From JADCRZ01 sp041751095 (GTDB taxonomy: Bacteria; Bacteroidota; Bacteroidia; Chitinophagales; Chitinophagaceae), in assembly GCA_041751095.1 (NCBI GenBank), contig JBGSYC010000249.1, positions 34,092 to 98,091 of the forward strand: a DNA stretch of 64,000 nucleotides, written 5' to 3'. The notes below the pieces were generated by a model. It did no database searches, was not told the DNA's origin, and saw only the letters and a program-made list of their open reading frames with translations. Shown piece after piece: positions 1 through 8,892 of the stretch. The translations under genes were made by a program, and so were the position numbers. How positions within the stretch are numbered: the first letter of the stretch is position 1; the number at the start of each line of letters is the position of its first letter.

Positions 1-678
1 GGACTTTCATCCATTGAGCTCGTTGGCCCCGATGAATGGCCGGTATTAAAAAAATACGGCCTTACTTCCGCACTTCCGTCGGGGGCGGGCATGGGCATCG
101 AAAAAGGGTTCAATGATCCTCAATACCACGAAGCACTGGTGAAAAGTTTTGAGGAGGTGATACCAAAAGTTGCTGCTGCGGGTTTTAAACAGATCATTTG
201 TTTTTCGGGCAACAGAAACGGAATGGCCGATGAGCAGGGCATAAAGAATTGTGCGGTGGGGTTAAAGCGCCTGATGCCTGTTGCCGAGAAACACAAGGTG
301 AAAATGGTAATGGAATTGCTGAACAGCAAGGTGAACCATAAAGACTACATGTGCGACCATACCGCCTGGGGAGCTGCATTATGTGAAGCGGTGGGCTCTG
401 ATCATTTTACTTTGCTGTACGACATTTATCATATGCAGATCATGGAAGGAGACGTTATTGCGACCATAAATAAGTACAACAAATATATTTCGCACTATCA
501 CACCGGAGGTGTACCCGGGCGTGCTGAGATCGATGAGACACAGGAACTGAATTATCCTGCAATTATGAAAGCTATTGTTGATACCGGCTATAAAGGATTT
601 GTAGCCCAGGAATTTATTCCCAAAAGAGAAGATAAGCTGGCCTCTTTAAAACAGGGTGTTCAGATTTGTGACGTGTGA
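1..678 (+). CDS. Hydroxypyruvate isomerase-like TIM-barrel protein (5' end outside window)
   Basis: The reading frame is open from base 1, so the gene starts before the window; the internal ATG at 91 is not the natural start. The C-terminal 225 residues resemble the AP-endonuclease-2-like TIM-barrel family (hydroxypyruvate isomerase, sugar epimerases). Visible metal/substrate motifs are MVMELLNSK, LLYDIYHMQIMEGD, SHYHTGGVPGR and a late VAQEFIP, where the E and the D/H residues match the usual metal ligands. The family interconverts hydroxypyruvate and tartronate semialdehyde or related sugars in the cytoplasm. It converges on the RDD gene, with 76 bp between the stops. The family is clear; the substrate is not. 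Confidence 0.8.
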   Translation, partial: GLSSIELVGPDEWPVLKKYGLTSALPSGAGMGIEKGFNDPQYHEALVKSFEEVIPKVAAAGFKQIICFSGNRNGMADEQGIKNCAVGLKRLMPVAEKHKVKMVMELLNSKVNHKDYMCDHTAWGAALCEAVGSDHFTLLYDIYHMQIMEGDVIATINKYNKYISHYHTGGVPGRAEIDETQELNYPAIMKAIVDTGYKGFVAQEFIPKREDKLASLKQGVQICDV

Positions 679-754
679 AACGATAATTCGTTTCTTACTC
701 CGGAATCCGGAAGGAACGCTGTTGTCTATCATTCGGTCAACAAATACCCGGCAA

Positions 755-1480
755 TTATTGGCCAGGAACACCTGAAGTAAGGTGATTATAATCGGTGAGA
801 AGCAGCCGTAAAAATCTTTCAGGTTCAAGATCGGTGTTGATCTGTAAAGTCGTTTTGATCTTATCAGAGGCGTGCCTTGCCAGCGTTGTGTTGCCCGTTT
901 TGTTTACATTTAAGATCACCTCTTTGATCAGCTGCATGTCTGCGTCAGTAAGATTGCTCACTTCCGGGAATGAGACTTTATACACCTCATGTGCCTCAGC
1001 TGTATAAATGGTTTGTTGAAAATCGGTGCGGGGGATGATCTTGATAACTGTAGTGCCGGCTACCAGGTCTCCGATCCGCTGTTTGCGGTCACTGACAGCC
1101 ACAGCTATCAAACCACATAAAAAGCCGGTTAAATAAAAATCTACTGGCCTGAAAAGCCACCGGATCAGGTATTGCCCGATGGTTGGTTGCCCGCCGGTGA
1201 GGCTGACGACTTTAATATTCATGACCCGTTTTCCCACCGTCTGTCCGTTCATGAGCACTTCACTGGCAAAGTCGTAAGTGAAAATGATGATCAAAAAAAT
1301 GTAGAGCAACAGGTCGCCGGATCGATATATGCTATTGTTGAAGTATACCGTTAGAAAGACTATCGCGAAAGCAGCTTTTATGAGTATGTCTACAACGGCG
1401 CCTGCCATCCGCTCACCTAAACTTGCCAGATCATATTCCAGCTCTATGTTCTGGGTGGTTGTAACTTTTATCGTATTCAT
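755..1480 (-). CDS. RDD family membrane protein
   Basis: A 241-residue protein with the RDD signature near the N-terminus (LGERMAGAVVDILI, with the Arg and Asp of the motif) and about three to four hydrophobic segments in the first 150 residues. A VAVSDRKQRIGDLVAGT segment marks the end of the RDD domain. The last 90 residues are hydrophilic and probably cytoplasmic. The role of RDD proteins is poorly defined; some have been linked to ion transport. It is divergent from the SpoIIM-like gene across 124 bp, an arrangement common in Bacteroidota, which suggests a shared envelope-related role with the MoxR/DUF58 cluster (inference). Confidence 0.85.
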   Translation of the reverse strand: MNTIKVTTTQNIELEYDLASLGERMAGAVVDILIKAAFAIVFLTVYFNNSIYRSGDLLLYIFLIIIFTYDFASEVLMNGQTVGKRVMNIKVVSLTGGQPTIGQYLIRWLFRPVDFYLTGFLCGLIAVAVSDRKQRIGDLVAGTTVIKIIPRTDFQQTIYTAEAHEVYKVSFPEVSNLTDADMQLIKEVILNVNKTGNTTLARHASDKIKTTLQINTDLEPERFLRLLLTDYNHLTSGVPGQ

Positions 1481-1541
1481 TATTATACTAATCGGTGATC
1501 TGGGGGAGGGCGTGAATCATTTCGCCGGGAGAATTATGTTA

Positions 1542-1572
1542 CAAGTATATAAAAATTAAAACATTTACCAAA
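1542..1572 (-). promoter_or_regulatory. Probable promoter of the RDD gene
   Basis: On the minus strand, TTTG (1572-1569) lies 19 nt from TATACTTG (1549-1542), one mismatch from the Bacteroidota TTTG-N19-TAnnTTTG pattern. It is about 60 bp upstream of the RDD start codon. Confidence 0.45.
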
Positions 1573-1604
1573 TACCGTTTTTTCTGTTATCTTACGTTTA
1601 ACCA

Positions 1605-2633
1605 ATGAGGGAAGCCCAATTTCTGAAGCAAAACGCCGAAAAGTGGAAGCGGTATGAAGAGCAGGCGCATCAATTTCACAACCCGGATAGTTATGCTGAT
1701 GGTTTCATTGAACTTACCGACGATCTTGCTTATGCCAGAACATTTTACCCGGATAGCAATACCAGTAAATATCTCAATGGCCTCACTACCCTTTTTCACC
1801 AGAAAATCTACAGGAATAAAAAGGAAAAGTCATCCCGTGTGATACATTTCTGGCAGTTTGAATTGCCTTTTCTGTTCAGGCAGTATCACAGGCATTTATT
1901 AATCTCGTTTTTGTTCTTTGCCGCGTTCACCTTCCTTGGAGCCTTGTCTGCAAAATACGATGATTCATTCCTCCGGCTCATCCTCGGAGACGGATATGTA
2001 AACATGACAAATGAAAATATTGAAAAGGGAGACCCCTTTGGCGTATACAAAAGAGAAGGGCCTTTTTCCATGTTCTTACAAATAGCTTTCAACAATATAC
2101 GTGTAGCTTTCATTGCTTTTGTATATGGTGTATTTTTTTCCGTGGGAACGGTTCTGCTGCTCATGCACAATGGCTTGATGATGGGGTCGTTTGAATATTT
2201 TTTCTTTTCAAAAGGACTGGGCATGCAATCCATTCTGGTAGTTTTCATTCATGGAACACTGGAGATTTCTGCTATCGTAATTGCCGGTTGTGCGGGTCTG
2301 GTACTCGGTAACGGCATTCTTTTTCCGGCAACGTATTCAAGAAGCGTGTCTGTTTTAAAAGCAGGAAAAGACGGCATGAAAATAGTAGTGGGCCTTGTTC
2401 CGGTGTTCCTCGCTGCGGCATTTCTGGAAGGGTTTATCACCCGGTATACAGGCATGCCGGTTTGGATAAGCTGGTCCATCCTGATCTTATCCCTTGCATT
2501 TATTATCTGGTACTTTATCGTTTATCCTTTGAAACTACACAGGCGCATGAAAGCGGCTCACCTGCAGGGAACTGCCGGGGAAAGCCAAAATTTTCAAATA
2601 TGGCTGAAGAAAAAATTGAATTCAGAAAAGTAA
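1605..2633 (+). CDS. SpoIIM-like (DUF95) membrane protein
   Basis: A 342-residue protein. A soluble N-terminal helical part (about residues 1-95) is followed by roughly six membrane segments, including LLISFLFFAAFTFLGA, MFLQIAFNNIRVAFIAF, and the conserved VVFIHGTLEISAIVIAG, which is characteristic of the stage II sporulation protein M family. This organism is not expected to sporulate; in Bacteroidota these proteins occur in clusters with RDD, DUF4129, DUF4350, MoxR and DUF58 genes, and their function there is unknown. The ATG at 1605 is the first in frame. The 3' end overlaps the next gene's start by 34 bp, consistent with translational coupling. Confidence 0.85.
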   Translation: MREAQFLKQNAEKWKRYEEQAHQFHNPDSYADGFIELTDDLAYARTFYPDSNTSKYLNGLTTLFHQKIYRNKKEKSSRVIHFWQFELPFLFRQYHRHLLISFLFFAAFTFLGALSAKYDDSFLRLILGDGYVNMTNENIEKGDPFGVYKREGPFSMFLQIAFNNIRVAFIAFVYGVFFSVGTVLLLMHNGLMMGSFEYFFFSKGLGMQSILVVFIHGTLEISAIVIAGCAGLVLGNGILFPATYSRSVSVLKAGKDGMKIVVGLVPVFLAAAFLEGFITRYTGMPVWISWSILILSLAFIIWYFIVYPLKLHRRMKAAHLQGTAGESQNFQIWLKKKLNSEK

Positions 2634-3481
2634 GAGACTTCGGTGAAATCATTAATGATACTTTCTTATTTATCAGGCAGAATTTCAAGCAGTTAATTAC
2701 CGCATTTTTTGCCATCTGTGGCATTTTCCTCCTGGTTCAGGCTGTATTTTCCAGCTTATATATGTCGAGCATGTTGGGGATACTTACCCAGGCGAGGAGC
2801 GGTGGCACGGATTATCCGCGAATGTCCGATATTTTCACGGGTCAATATTTTTATCTCTGGCTGTTTGTCTGGCTTTCCTTTACCGCTATGAAAGTAACCA
2901 TTGCTTCATATATAAAGTACTATACCGAAAACGATGGCGCCAGGCCCGGAATAGAGGAGATTTGGGTGTATTTCAAAAGGTACTATGTCAAAGTCTTCAC
3001 CTATTCAACACTGATTGTGCTTTTGATTTTTTTTGGCCTCGGGTTTTGCCTCGTTCCCGGTATTTACCTGGCGATTGTATTTACCCCTTTCGAGCTAATA
3101 CTCATTGTTGAGGATGCTTCATTTGGGGATGCGTGGGTCAGGTGCTTCCGGATCGTAAAAGATCATTTCTGGAAATCCTTTGCCGTTTACCTGGTTGCTG
3201 CAATAATTTACTGGATAAGCAGCGGAATCATTAGCAGCCTTATTAGTTTATTTTCAGGAGTTACCAATGTATTTACTACATCAGACATCTCCCGGGAAGA
3301 AACGATGGTGGCATCTTTCCTCAATATTTTCTCCAGCGTATTCTTTATCATTTTTTATATTGCCGCAGCTTTAAATTATTTCAGCCTCGTTGAACAAAAA
3401 GAGGGTACCGGTATCATGAGCCGGATCAACAGGATTGGCGATCACAAAAAGGATGTTGACAATATCGATGAACAGTATTGA
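2600..3481 (+). CDS. Hypothetical polytopic membrane protein of the MoxR/DUF58 cluster
   Basis: The start at ATG 2600 (MAEEKIEFRKVRDFGEI) is chosen because the frame upstream only overlaps the SpoIIM-like gene. That gives 293 residues with about five to six membrane segments (LITAFFAICGIFLLVQ; YFYLWLFVWLSF; VFTYSTLIVLLIFFGLG; SFAVYLVAAIIYW; IFSSVFFIIFYIAAALN). A conserved-looking YLAIVFTPFELILIVEDASFG loop sits in the middle. I recognise it as the unnamed membrane protein commonly found between SpoIIM-like and DUF4129 genes in Bacteroidota, but no function is known to me. It is probably an inner-membrane partner of the cluster. Confidence 0.75.
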   Translation: MAEEKIEFRKVRDFGEIINDTFLFIRQNFKQLITAFFAICGIFLLVQAVFSSLYMSSMLGILTQARSGGTDYPRMSDIFTGQYFYLWLFVWLSFTAMKVTIASYIKYYTENDGARPGIEEIWVYFKRYYVKVFTYSTLIVLLIFFGLGFCLVPGIYLAIVFTPFELILIVEDASFGDAWVRCFRIVKDHFWKSFAVYLVAAIIYWISSGIISSLISLFSGVTNVFTTSDISREETMVASFLNIFSSVFFIIFYIAAALNYFSLVEQKEGTGIMSRINRIGDHKKDVDNIDEQY

Positions 3482-4185
3482 TGGCTATGAAACAAATCTT
3501 TCTTATGATATGCCTGGTTACCTGTCAACAGGTAAGTTTGCCCCAAAAAAATTATTCAGGTGATACATCTTCCATTAAGGTCAGAAATTTTTCCAGTGGC
3601 ACGATGTCAGAATATAAAAATGACCCTGACTTTCAATATGAGCTGGTGGCAGAACCGCCTCAGTCCTTATGGGATCGTTTCTGGAGCTGGTTCTGGCAAA
3701 AAGCAGGTGAAATATTAAATACAGATGCAGGCAACAGAATCGCAAAGACTATCGTTATTGTGGTTTCTATTGCCATCCTGCTGTTTTTCATCGGTAAACT
3801 TACCGGCATGACAAGGGCAGGGATTTTCGGTAAAGACAGCAAGGCGGGCCAACTCCGGTATTCCATCCACTCCGAAGACATTCATGATATCAATTTCGAA
3901 GCTGCCATACAGCAGGCTATTGACGACAGGAACTTCCGGTTAGCCGTCCGCATGCTATACCTGCAATCATTAAAAAGTTTAGCAGACCGCGGGAAGATCA
4001 ACTGGCAGCTCAATAAAACCAACGTGGCCTATGTGCATGAGCTTCAGGGTACGGCATACCAGCTTATATTCCGTGACCTTACCTGGCAGTTTGAGCGCAA
4101 CTGGTATGGAGATGTGCCCATTTCCGAAGAAGAATTTGCCGGGGTACGAGGTCAGTTCAACATGTTTAATCAACAACTTGCGTGA
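3481..4185 (+). CDS. DUF4129 domain protein
   Basis: Start ATG 3481 shares one base with the previous stop (TGATG); a TTG at 3478 and an ATG at 3487 are alternatives. The protein has about 234 residues: a secretion signal (KQIFLMICLVTCQQVSL), a periplasmic stretch, one membrane helix (IAKTIVIVVSIAILLFFIG) and a C-terminal cytoplasmic domain with the DUF4129 pattern (FRLAVRMLYLQSLKSLAD, then W...F..N..Y). Such proteins are often fused to transglutaminase domains elsewhere; here the domain stands alone. Tight coupling to both neighbours indicates one operon. Biochemical role unknown. Confidence 0.8.
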   Translation: MAMKQIFLMICLVTCQQVSLPQKNYSGDTSSIKVRNFSSGTMSEYKNDPDFQYELVAEPPQSLWDRFWSWFWQKAGEILNTDAGNRIAKTIVIVVSIAILLFFIGKLTGMTRAGIFGKDSKAGQLRYSIHSEDIHDINFEAAIQQAIDDRNFRLAVRMLYLQSLKSLADRGKINWQLNKTNVAYVHELQGTAYQLIFRDLTWQFERNWYGDVPISEEEFAGVRGQFNMFNQQLA

Positions 4186-5370
4186 ATGAAAGGGTACAAA
4201 CGATTCATCCTGGCACTTACGACCCTGATGGCCATTTACATCATTGCTGAAATGAACCGGCCGGGAAACATCGATTGGAAAGTTACCCTTTCTGCGAAAG
4301 ACAAAAATCCATTCGGGGGATATATATTGTTCAGCCAGTTAAAGGATCTGTTCCCCCGCGCAACTATTTCCTCCCACCGGGCGCCGGTGTATAACCAGGT
4401 GAATAATTTTTCCGGGTCTAATACGTCCTATATTCTTATCAGTCCGCAAGTATTAATGACACCTGAAGATGTAAAGGAGTTGCTTACTTATGCCGCCTTG
4501 GGTAATTACGTATTTATCTCATCAGCTAATTTCAGCAAAGCCTTTACGGACACATTAAAATTCGAAGCATCGCGTCGCTTTGACCTCGTAAACGGCGATT
4601 CGGTTACCGTCAATTTTAAAAATCCCGCTCTTCGGTCGAATACCAATTACGGTTTTAAAAGAATGACCCTTGACGGGTATTTTAAAAAGTTCGATACGGC
4701 TAATGCTGTTGTTTTAGGCACCAATCAGCTCAATGACGTAAACTTTATCAGGATGCCATACGGCGACGGTGCATTCTTTATTCATGCATTACCATTATCT
4801 TTCAGCAATTATTTTATGGTCACCCGCGACAATGCCGCTTACGCTGCAAAAGCATTATCTTATATTCCTGAGAAAACCGCAAAAATTTTCTGGGATGAAT
4901 ATTATAAGCTTGGCCCCGAAGGCACCAGAAACCCTCTGCGATTCATTTTAAACGATACGTGGTTGAAATGGGCCTTCAGGATAGGGTTGATAGCCATGCT
5001 TATGTTCATCTTATTTGAAATGAAACGAAAGCAACGGGTTATTCCTGTAATCCCTCCACTGACAAACACCACGCTTGATTTTGTACAAACCGTAGGTAAT
5101 GTATATTTTAACCAGCGGGATAACCGGAACATTGCGTTAAAAAAAATCACCTATTTTCTTGAATTCGTCAGGGCTTCATTTTTTTTGTCTACGGGTAACC
5201 TGAATGAAGAATTTGTGCAGGCGCTTTCAAAAAAATCATCCGTTCCCGAAGAAGAAATTGCTGACCTGGTAAATGTTTTTAACAGGGTAAATGCTGACGC
5301 CAGTGTGAGTGATGATACCTTACTTGAACTAAACACGAAAATTGACCTTTTCTATAACCGTGTTCAATAA
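4186..5370 (+). CDS. DUF4350 domain protein
   Basis: A 394-residue protein starting directly after the previous TGA. An N-terminal membrane anchor (RFILALTTLMAIYIIAE) precedes an extracytoplasmic GATase-like/DUF4350 domain (about residues 40-240; YILISPQVLMTPEDVKELLTY, GNYVFISSANFS). A second membrane helix (WAFRIGLIAMLMFILFE) and a cytoplasmic tail of about 110 residues follow. DUF4350 proteins accompany MoxR ATPases and DUF58 proteins in many phyla. The domain order suggests it carries a signal or a protein contact across the inner membrane to the MoxR partner (inference). Confidence 0.8.
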   Translation: MKGYKRFILALTTLMAIYIIAEMNRPGNIDWKVTLSAKDKNPFGGYILFSQLKDLFPRATISSHRAPVYNQVNNFSGSNTSYILISPQVLMTPEDVKELLTYAALGNYVFISSANFSKAFTDTLKFEASRRFDLVNGDSVTVNFKNPALRSNTNYGFKRMTLDGYFKKFDTANAVVLGTNQLNDVNFIRMPYGDGAFFIHALPLSFSNYFMVTRDNAAYAAKALSYIPEKTAKIFWDEYYKLGPEGTRNPLRFILNDTWLKWAFRIGLIAMLMFILFEMKRKQRVIPVIPPLTNTTLDFVQTVGNVYFNQRDNRNIALKKITYFLEFVRASFFLSTGNLNEEFVQALSKKSSVPEEEIADLVNVFNRVNADASVSDDTLLELNTKIDLFYNRVQ

Positions 5371-5466
5371 TGATGGTTGATCAAAGGCGTTTGCAGATAA
5401 CGATGAATCTGAAGAAGAGGTGTTTTGGGGTTTTCAATCGCTAATGAATAAAAATAATGTGAAAAG

Positions 5467-6453
5467 ATGGAGACAATCGATTATGCAATCAACACAAACA
5501 GGTCTGATCTCTCAGGCCTCAATCGAGCCTTAACTGCGGTGAGGGAAGAGATCGGGAAAGTGATTGTCGGGCAAGTGGATATGATAAACCTTTTATTGGC
5601 AGCTATACTTGCGGATGGCCATGTATTGATCGAAGGAGTTCCTGGCGTTGCAAAAACGCTTACCGCAAAATTGCTCGCCAGGTGCATAGACGTGAAATTT
5701 TCACGTATACAGTTTACCCCCGACCTGATGCCAAGCGATGTACTGGGAACGTCAGTATTCAACCCGCAAAATGCCTCCTTTCAATATAAGCAGGGGCCGA
5801 TATTCAGCAATATCGTTTTGATCGATGAGATCAACCGCTCGCCTGCAAAAACCCAGGCAGCCTTGTTTGAAGTTATGGAGGAAAAGCAGGTGACATTTGA
5901 CGGCATCACCTATCCAATGTCTAAGCCATTCTTGGTTCTTGCTACACAAAACCCGATAGAGCAGGAGGGCACTTACCGGTTGCCAGAAGCGCAACTTGAT
6001 CGTTTCCTGTTTAAGGTTGAAGTGAAATACCCGACAAAACAGGAGGAAGTCCAAATACTGCAAAATACACACGATGGCAAAACCACTCACTTTAATGATG
6101 TGGTGCAAAAAGTTTTATCTGCCGGTGAGATTGAAGCGTACAGGAGGCAGGTAAGCAATTTGTATATCGAAAGAAAAGTGATGGAATACATTGCCGAAAT
6201 TGTTCATGAAACCCGCAACAATAAATCTCTATTCCTTGGCGGATCGCCGAGGGCTTCAGTAGCAATCCTGAGAACGGCCAAAGCTTTTGCCGCTATGCAG
6301 GGAAGAGACTTTGTAACGCCTGATGATGTTATCATCGTTGTTCCTCCCGTTTTACGTCACAGGGTACTGCTTACCCCTGAAAAGGAAATGGAAGGTATCA
6401 CGCCGGATGAAGTGATACAGGTTATTCTTAAAAAAGTTGAAGTTCCCAGGTAG
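5467..6453 (+). CDS. MoxR family AAA+ ATPase
   Basis: A 328-residue AAA+ protein. Walker A is GVPGVAKT (residues 57-64), Walker B is VLIDEINR (117-124), sensor 1 lies in LATQNPIEQEGTYRLPEAQLDRF, and a C-terminal lid follows. This is the full-length MoxR layout (AAA_3 plus AAA lid). MoxR ATPases act as chaperones that assemble or activate complexes, often with von Willebrand factor A or DUF58 partners; a DUF58 gene follows directly. It lies 96 bp after the DUF4350 gene; no clear promoter or terminator is seen in that gap. Confidence 0.95.
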   Translation: METIDYAINTNRSDLSGLNRALTAVREEIGKVIVGQVDMINLLLAAILADGHVLIEGVPGVAKTLTAKLLARCIDVKFSRIQFTPDLMPSDVLGTSVFNPQNASFQYKQGPIFSNIVLIDEINRSPAKTQAALFEVMEEKQVTFDGITYPMSKPFLVLATQNPIEQEGTYRLPEAQLDRFLFKVEVKYPTKQEEVQILQNTHDGKTTHFNDVVQKVLSAGEIEAYRRQVSNLYIERKVMEYIAEIVHETRNNKSLFLGGSPRASVAILRTAKAFAAMQGRDFVTPDDVIIVVPPVLRHRVLLTPEKEMEGITPDEVIQVILKKVEVPR

Positions 6454-6554
6454 AACGCGCGTACCGGCAGCATTGCAGGGAAATTACCAGCCGTCAGGTG
6501 CCTTTTATACGGCGCCTGTAAACACAGCAGCGCAGATGATAACCCTGAACGCTT

Positions 6555-7940
6555 TTGCACAAACCCGATCCACAGTTTACAAACCGCAAACGCTTGAACA
6601 ACTTCTTTCATAAATATATCGGGGACCTGTTTTTTTCTCCCCGCTGGTATGGGGCTCTTTGCATATCCGCCTTTGTATTCCTGCTCCGTTTTTTTATCCC
6701 GCCGCTGGGAGTACTACCCTATATCACTGTCGGTGTAACAGTATTGTTGTGCTGCGCTGATTATATTTACCTGTTCTATCAAAAAAAGGGGGTTTTTGCC
6801 ACACGCACGCATGCGGAACGTTTTAGCAATGGTGATGAAAATCTTATTGGCATGCATGTGGAGAGTTTTTACAACCTGCCCGTACGCGTTGACATTATCG
6901 ATGAGATCCCACACCAGTTCCAGCGGAGAGACGTTTTGTTTCATGCAACGGTGCGCCCTTTCAGCAGCCAGGTCATCAGTTATTCTTTGCGGCCCGTTAA
7001 AAGGGGCGAATACGAATTCGGTAAAATAAACCTGTATGTTAATGGCCCTCTTGGATTGGTAAAGCGGCGTTTCCGTTTTGGCACTGCAACAATCGTCCCG
7101 GTTTATCCCTCATACCTGCAGATGCGCAGGTACCAGCTACTGGCCATACACAACCGCCTGAGCGAGATTGGCATAAAAAAAATACGCAGAATCGGCCATA
7201 GCATGGAATTCGAACAAATAAAGGAATATGTGGGGGGAGATGATTACAGAACGGTTAACTGGAAGGCAACCGCAAGAAAGGGACAATTGATGGTTAATCA
7301 TTACACCGATGAGAAAAGCCAGCAGGTTTACTGTGTGATTGACAAAGGCCGGGTGATGAAAATGCCCTTCGAAGGCCTGAGCCTTTTAGATTATGCCATC
7401 AATGCATCACTCGTACTATCGAACGTTGCACTGATGAAACAGGACAAAGCCGGCGTGATTACTTTTGCAGAAAAATTAGGGGGCATGCTGCCCGCTGATA
7501 AGAAAGCCACACAGATGCAGTCAATCCTCGAACTGCTCTATAAACAGAAAACGCGCTTCCTTGAAAGCGACTTTGAACGGTTATATAGCCATATCCGTTC
7601 ACGGATCACACAGCGTAGCCTTATTGTACTGTTCACTAATTTTGAGTCTTTGTCGGGTCTGCAGCGGCAATTGTTATACCTGCGCAAAATAGCACAGCAT
7701 CATTTATTGCTGGTGGTAATATTTGAAAACACAGAACTGCGGCAATTAACGACCACGCCGGTATCTGATGTTGAATCTGTTTATATCAAGACAATTGCCG
7801 AGAAGTTTGCCTTTGAGAAAAAACGCATCGTAAAAGAACTGCAGAGGTATGGTATCCTCTCCATTCTTACAGCGCCGGAAAACATCACCATCGATACGAT
7901 CAACAAATATCTCGAGCTAAAATCAAGGCAGGCAATTTGA
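6555..7940 (+). CDS. DUF58 domain protein
   Basis: Up to 461 residues. No ATG start exists: TTG at 6555 or TTG at 6594 are the only plausible initiators, so the start is uncertain. Two N-terminal membrane helices (YGALCISAFVFLLRFFI; PYITVGVTVLLCCADYIYLFY) are followed by a beta-rich region. The DUF58 signature comes next (GGDDYRTVNWKATARKGQLMVN), then a VWA-like fold (QQVYCVIDKGRVM, SLIVLFTNFES). Partner of the preceding MoxR ATPase by established neighbourhood. Likely the membrane-anchored client or adaptor of that ATPase (inference). Confidence 0.9.
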   Translation: MHKPDPQFTNRKRLNNFFHKYIGDLFFSPRWYGALCISAFVFLLRFFIPPLGVLPYITVGVTVLLCCADYIYLFYQKKGVFATRTHAERFSNGDENLIGMHVESFYNLPVRVDIIDEIPHQFQRRDVLFHATVRPFSSQVISYSLRPVKRGEYEFGKINLYVNGPLGLVKRRFRFGTATIVPVYPSYLQMRRYQLLAIHNRLSEIGIKKIRRIGHSMEFEQIKEYVGGDDYRTVNWKATARKGQLMVNHYTDEKSQQVYCVIDKGRVMKMPFEGLSLLDYAINASLVLSNVALMKQDKAGVITFAEKLGGMLPADKKATQMQSILELLYKQKTRFLESDFERLYSHIRSRITQRSLIVLFTNFESLSGLQRQLLYLRKIAQHHLLLVVIFENTELRQLTTTPVSDVESVYIKTIAEKFAFEKKRIVKELQRYGILSILTAPENITIDTINKYLELKSRQAI

Positions 7941-8172
7941 GAGGGAATGTCAGATGGGCAGTTGCAGGTGTAGAGAGTATTCTTTTGAAGGAGATTTAGA
8001 TTTCAGATTACCATTTTAGATCTAAAAAATTTTTCTGATTATACAATTATCTTTACGCTTTAGCATAAATGTTAACGATGATGCTATCCAGGCTACGGAA
8101 TATTGCCGGAGCGCAGGGAACAAACGGTAAATTATTGTAATCAGCAAACGCATTTAAAATCGAATCAGTTTC

Positions 8173-8850
8173 ATGAACACATTTGAAGAAGGCCGGATGA
8201 TCCTGCTCAACAAGCCCGTTAACTGGACATCGTTTGATGTAGTGAGAAAAGTTCGCAGTACGCTAAGAGTCAAAAAAGTGGGGCATGCCGGTACGCTTGA
8301 CCCTTTAGCTACCGGATTACTGATCGTATGCACAGGTAAATTCACGAAGAAGATCAATGAATACATGGCGCGTGAAAAAGAATATACCGGTACGATAACG
8401 CTTGGATCTACAACGCCAACCTTTGACCTTGAATCGGAGCTGCAGGATTTCAAAGACTGTCATCATCTTGACAGAGACCAGTTGCTGCAGGCTGCGCGCC
8501 AGTTCACCGGGGAGATCCTACAGGTGCCACCGGTTCATTCGGCAATCAAACAAAATGGCACGCGGGTGTACGAGCTCGCGAGAATGGGGGTTGAAGTAAA
8601 AATGCAACCGAGGAAATTGTTTATTCATGAATTTGAATTGACGGAGATTCAATTACCTGTAATCAGCTTCCGGGTGGTTTGCTCAACAGGGACGTATATC
8701 CGGAGCCTTGCAAATGATTTTGGTGCAGCGCTGAATTGTGGAGGGCATTTGAGCAGCCTGTGCAGAACAAGGATAGGGGAGTTCCTGCTGAAAGATGCTT
8801 ATTCGGTGGAGGGATTTCTGAAAGAAAACAGTATAATACCGCGCGTTTGA
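8173..8850 (+). CDS. truB: tRNA pseudouridine(55) synthase TruB
   Basis: A 225-residue enzyme that converts U55 of tRNA to pseudouridine. The catalytic motif HAGTLDPLATGLL places the nucleophile at Asp43; other TruB motifs are LLNKPVNWTSFDVV, KEYTGTITLGSTTPTFD, PPVHSAIKQNGTRVYELAR and CSTGTYIRSLANDFG. It is shorter than many homologues and lacks a C-terminal PUA domain, as is common for Bacteroidota TruB (recollection). It converges on the BamA/TamA-like gene, with a 42-bp gap and no obvious hairpin. Confidence 0.96.
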   Translation: MNTFEEGRMILLNKPVNWTSFDVVRKVRSTLRVKKVGHAGTLDPLATGLLIVCTGKFTKKINEYMAREKEYTGTITLGSTTPTFDLESELQDFKDCHHLDRDQLLQAARQFTGEILQVPPVHSAIKQNGTRVYELARMGVEVKMQPRKLFIHEFELTEIQLPVISFRVVCSTGTYIRSLANDFGAALNCGGHLSSLCRTRIGEFLLKDAYSVEGFLKENSIIPRV

Positions 8851-8892
8851 AGTCCCGCTCATCTCAACACGTATCGTTCGTTATATGGACCT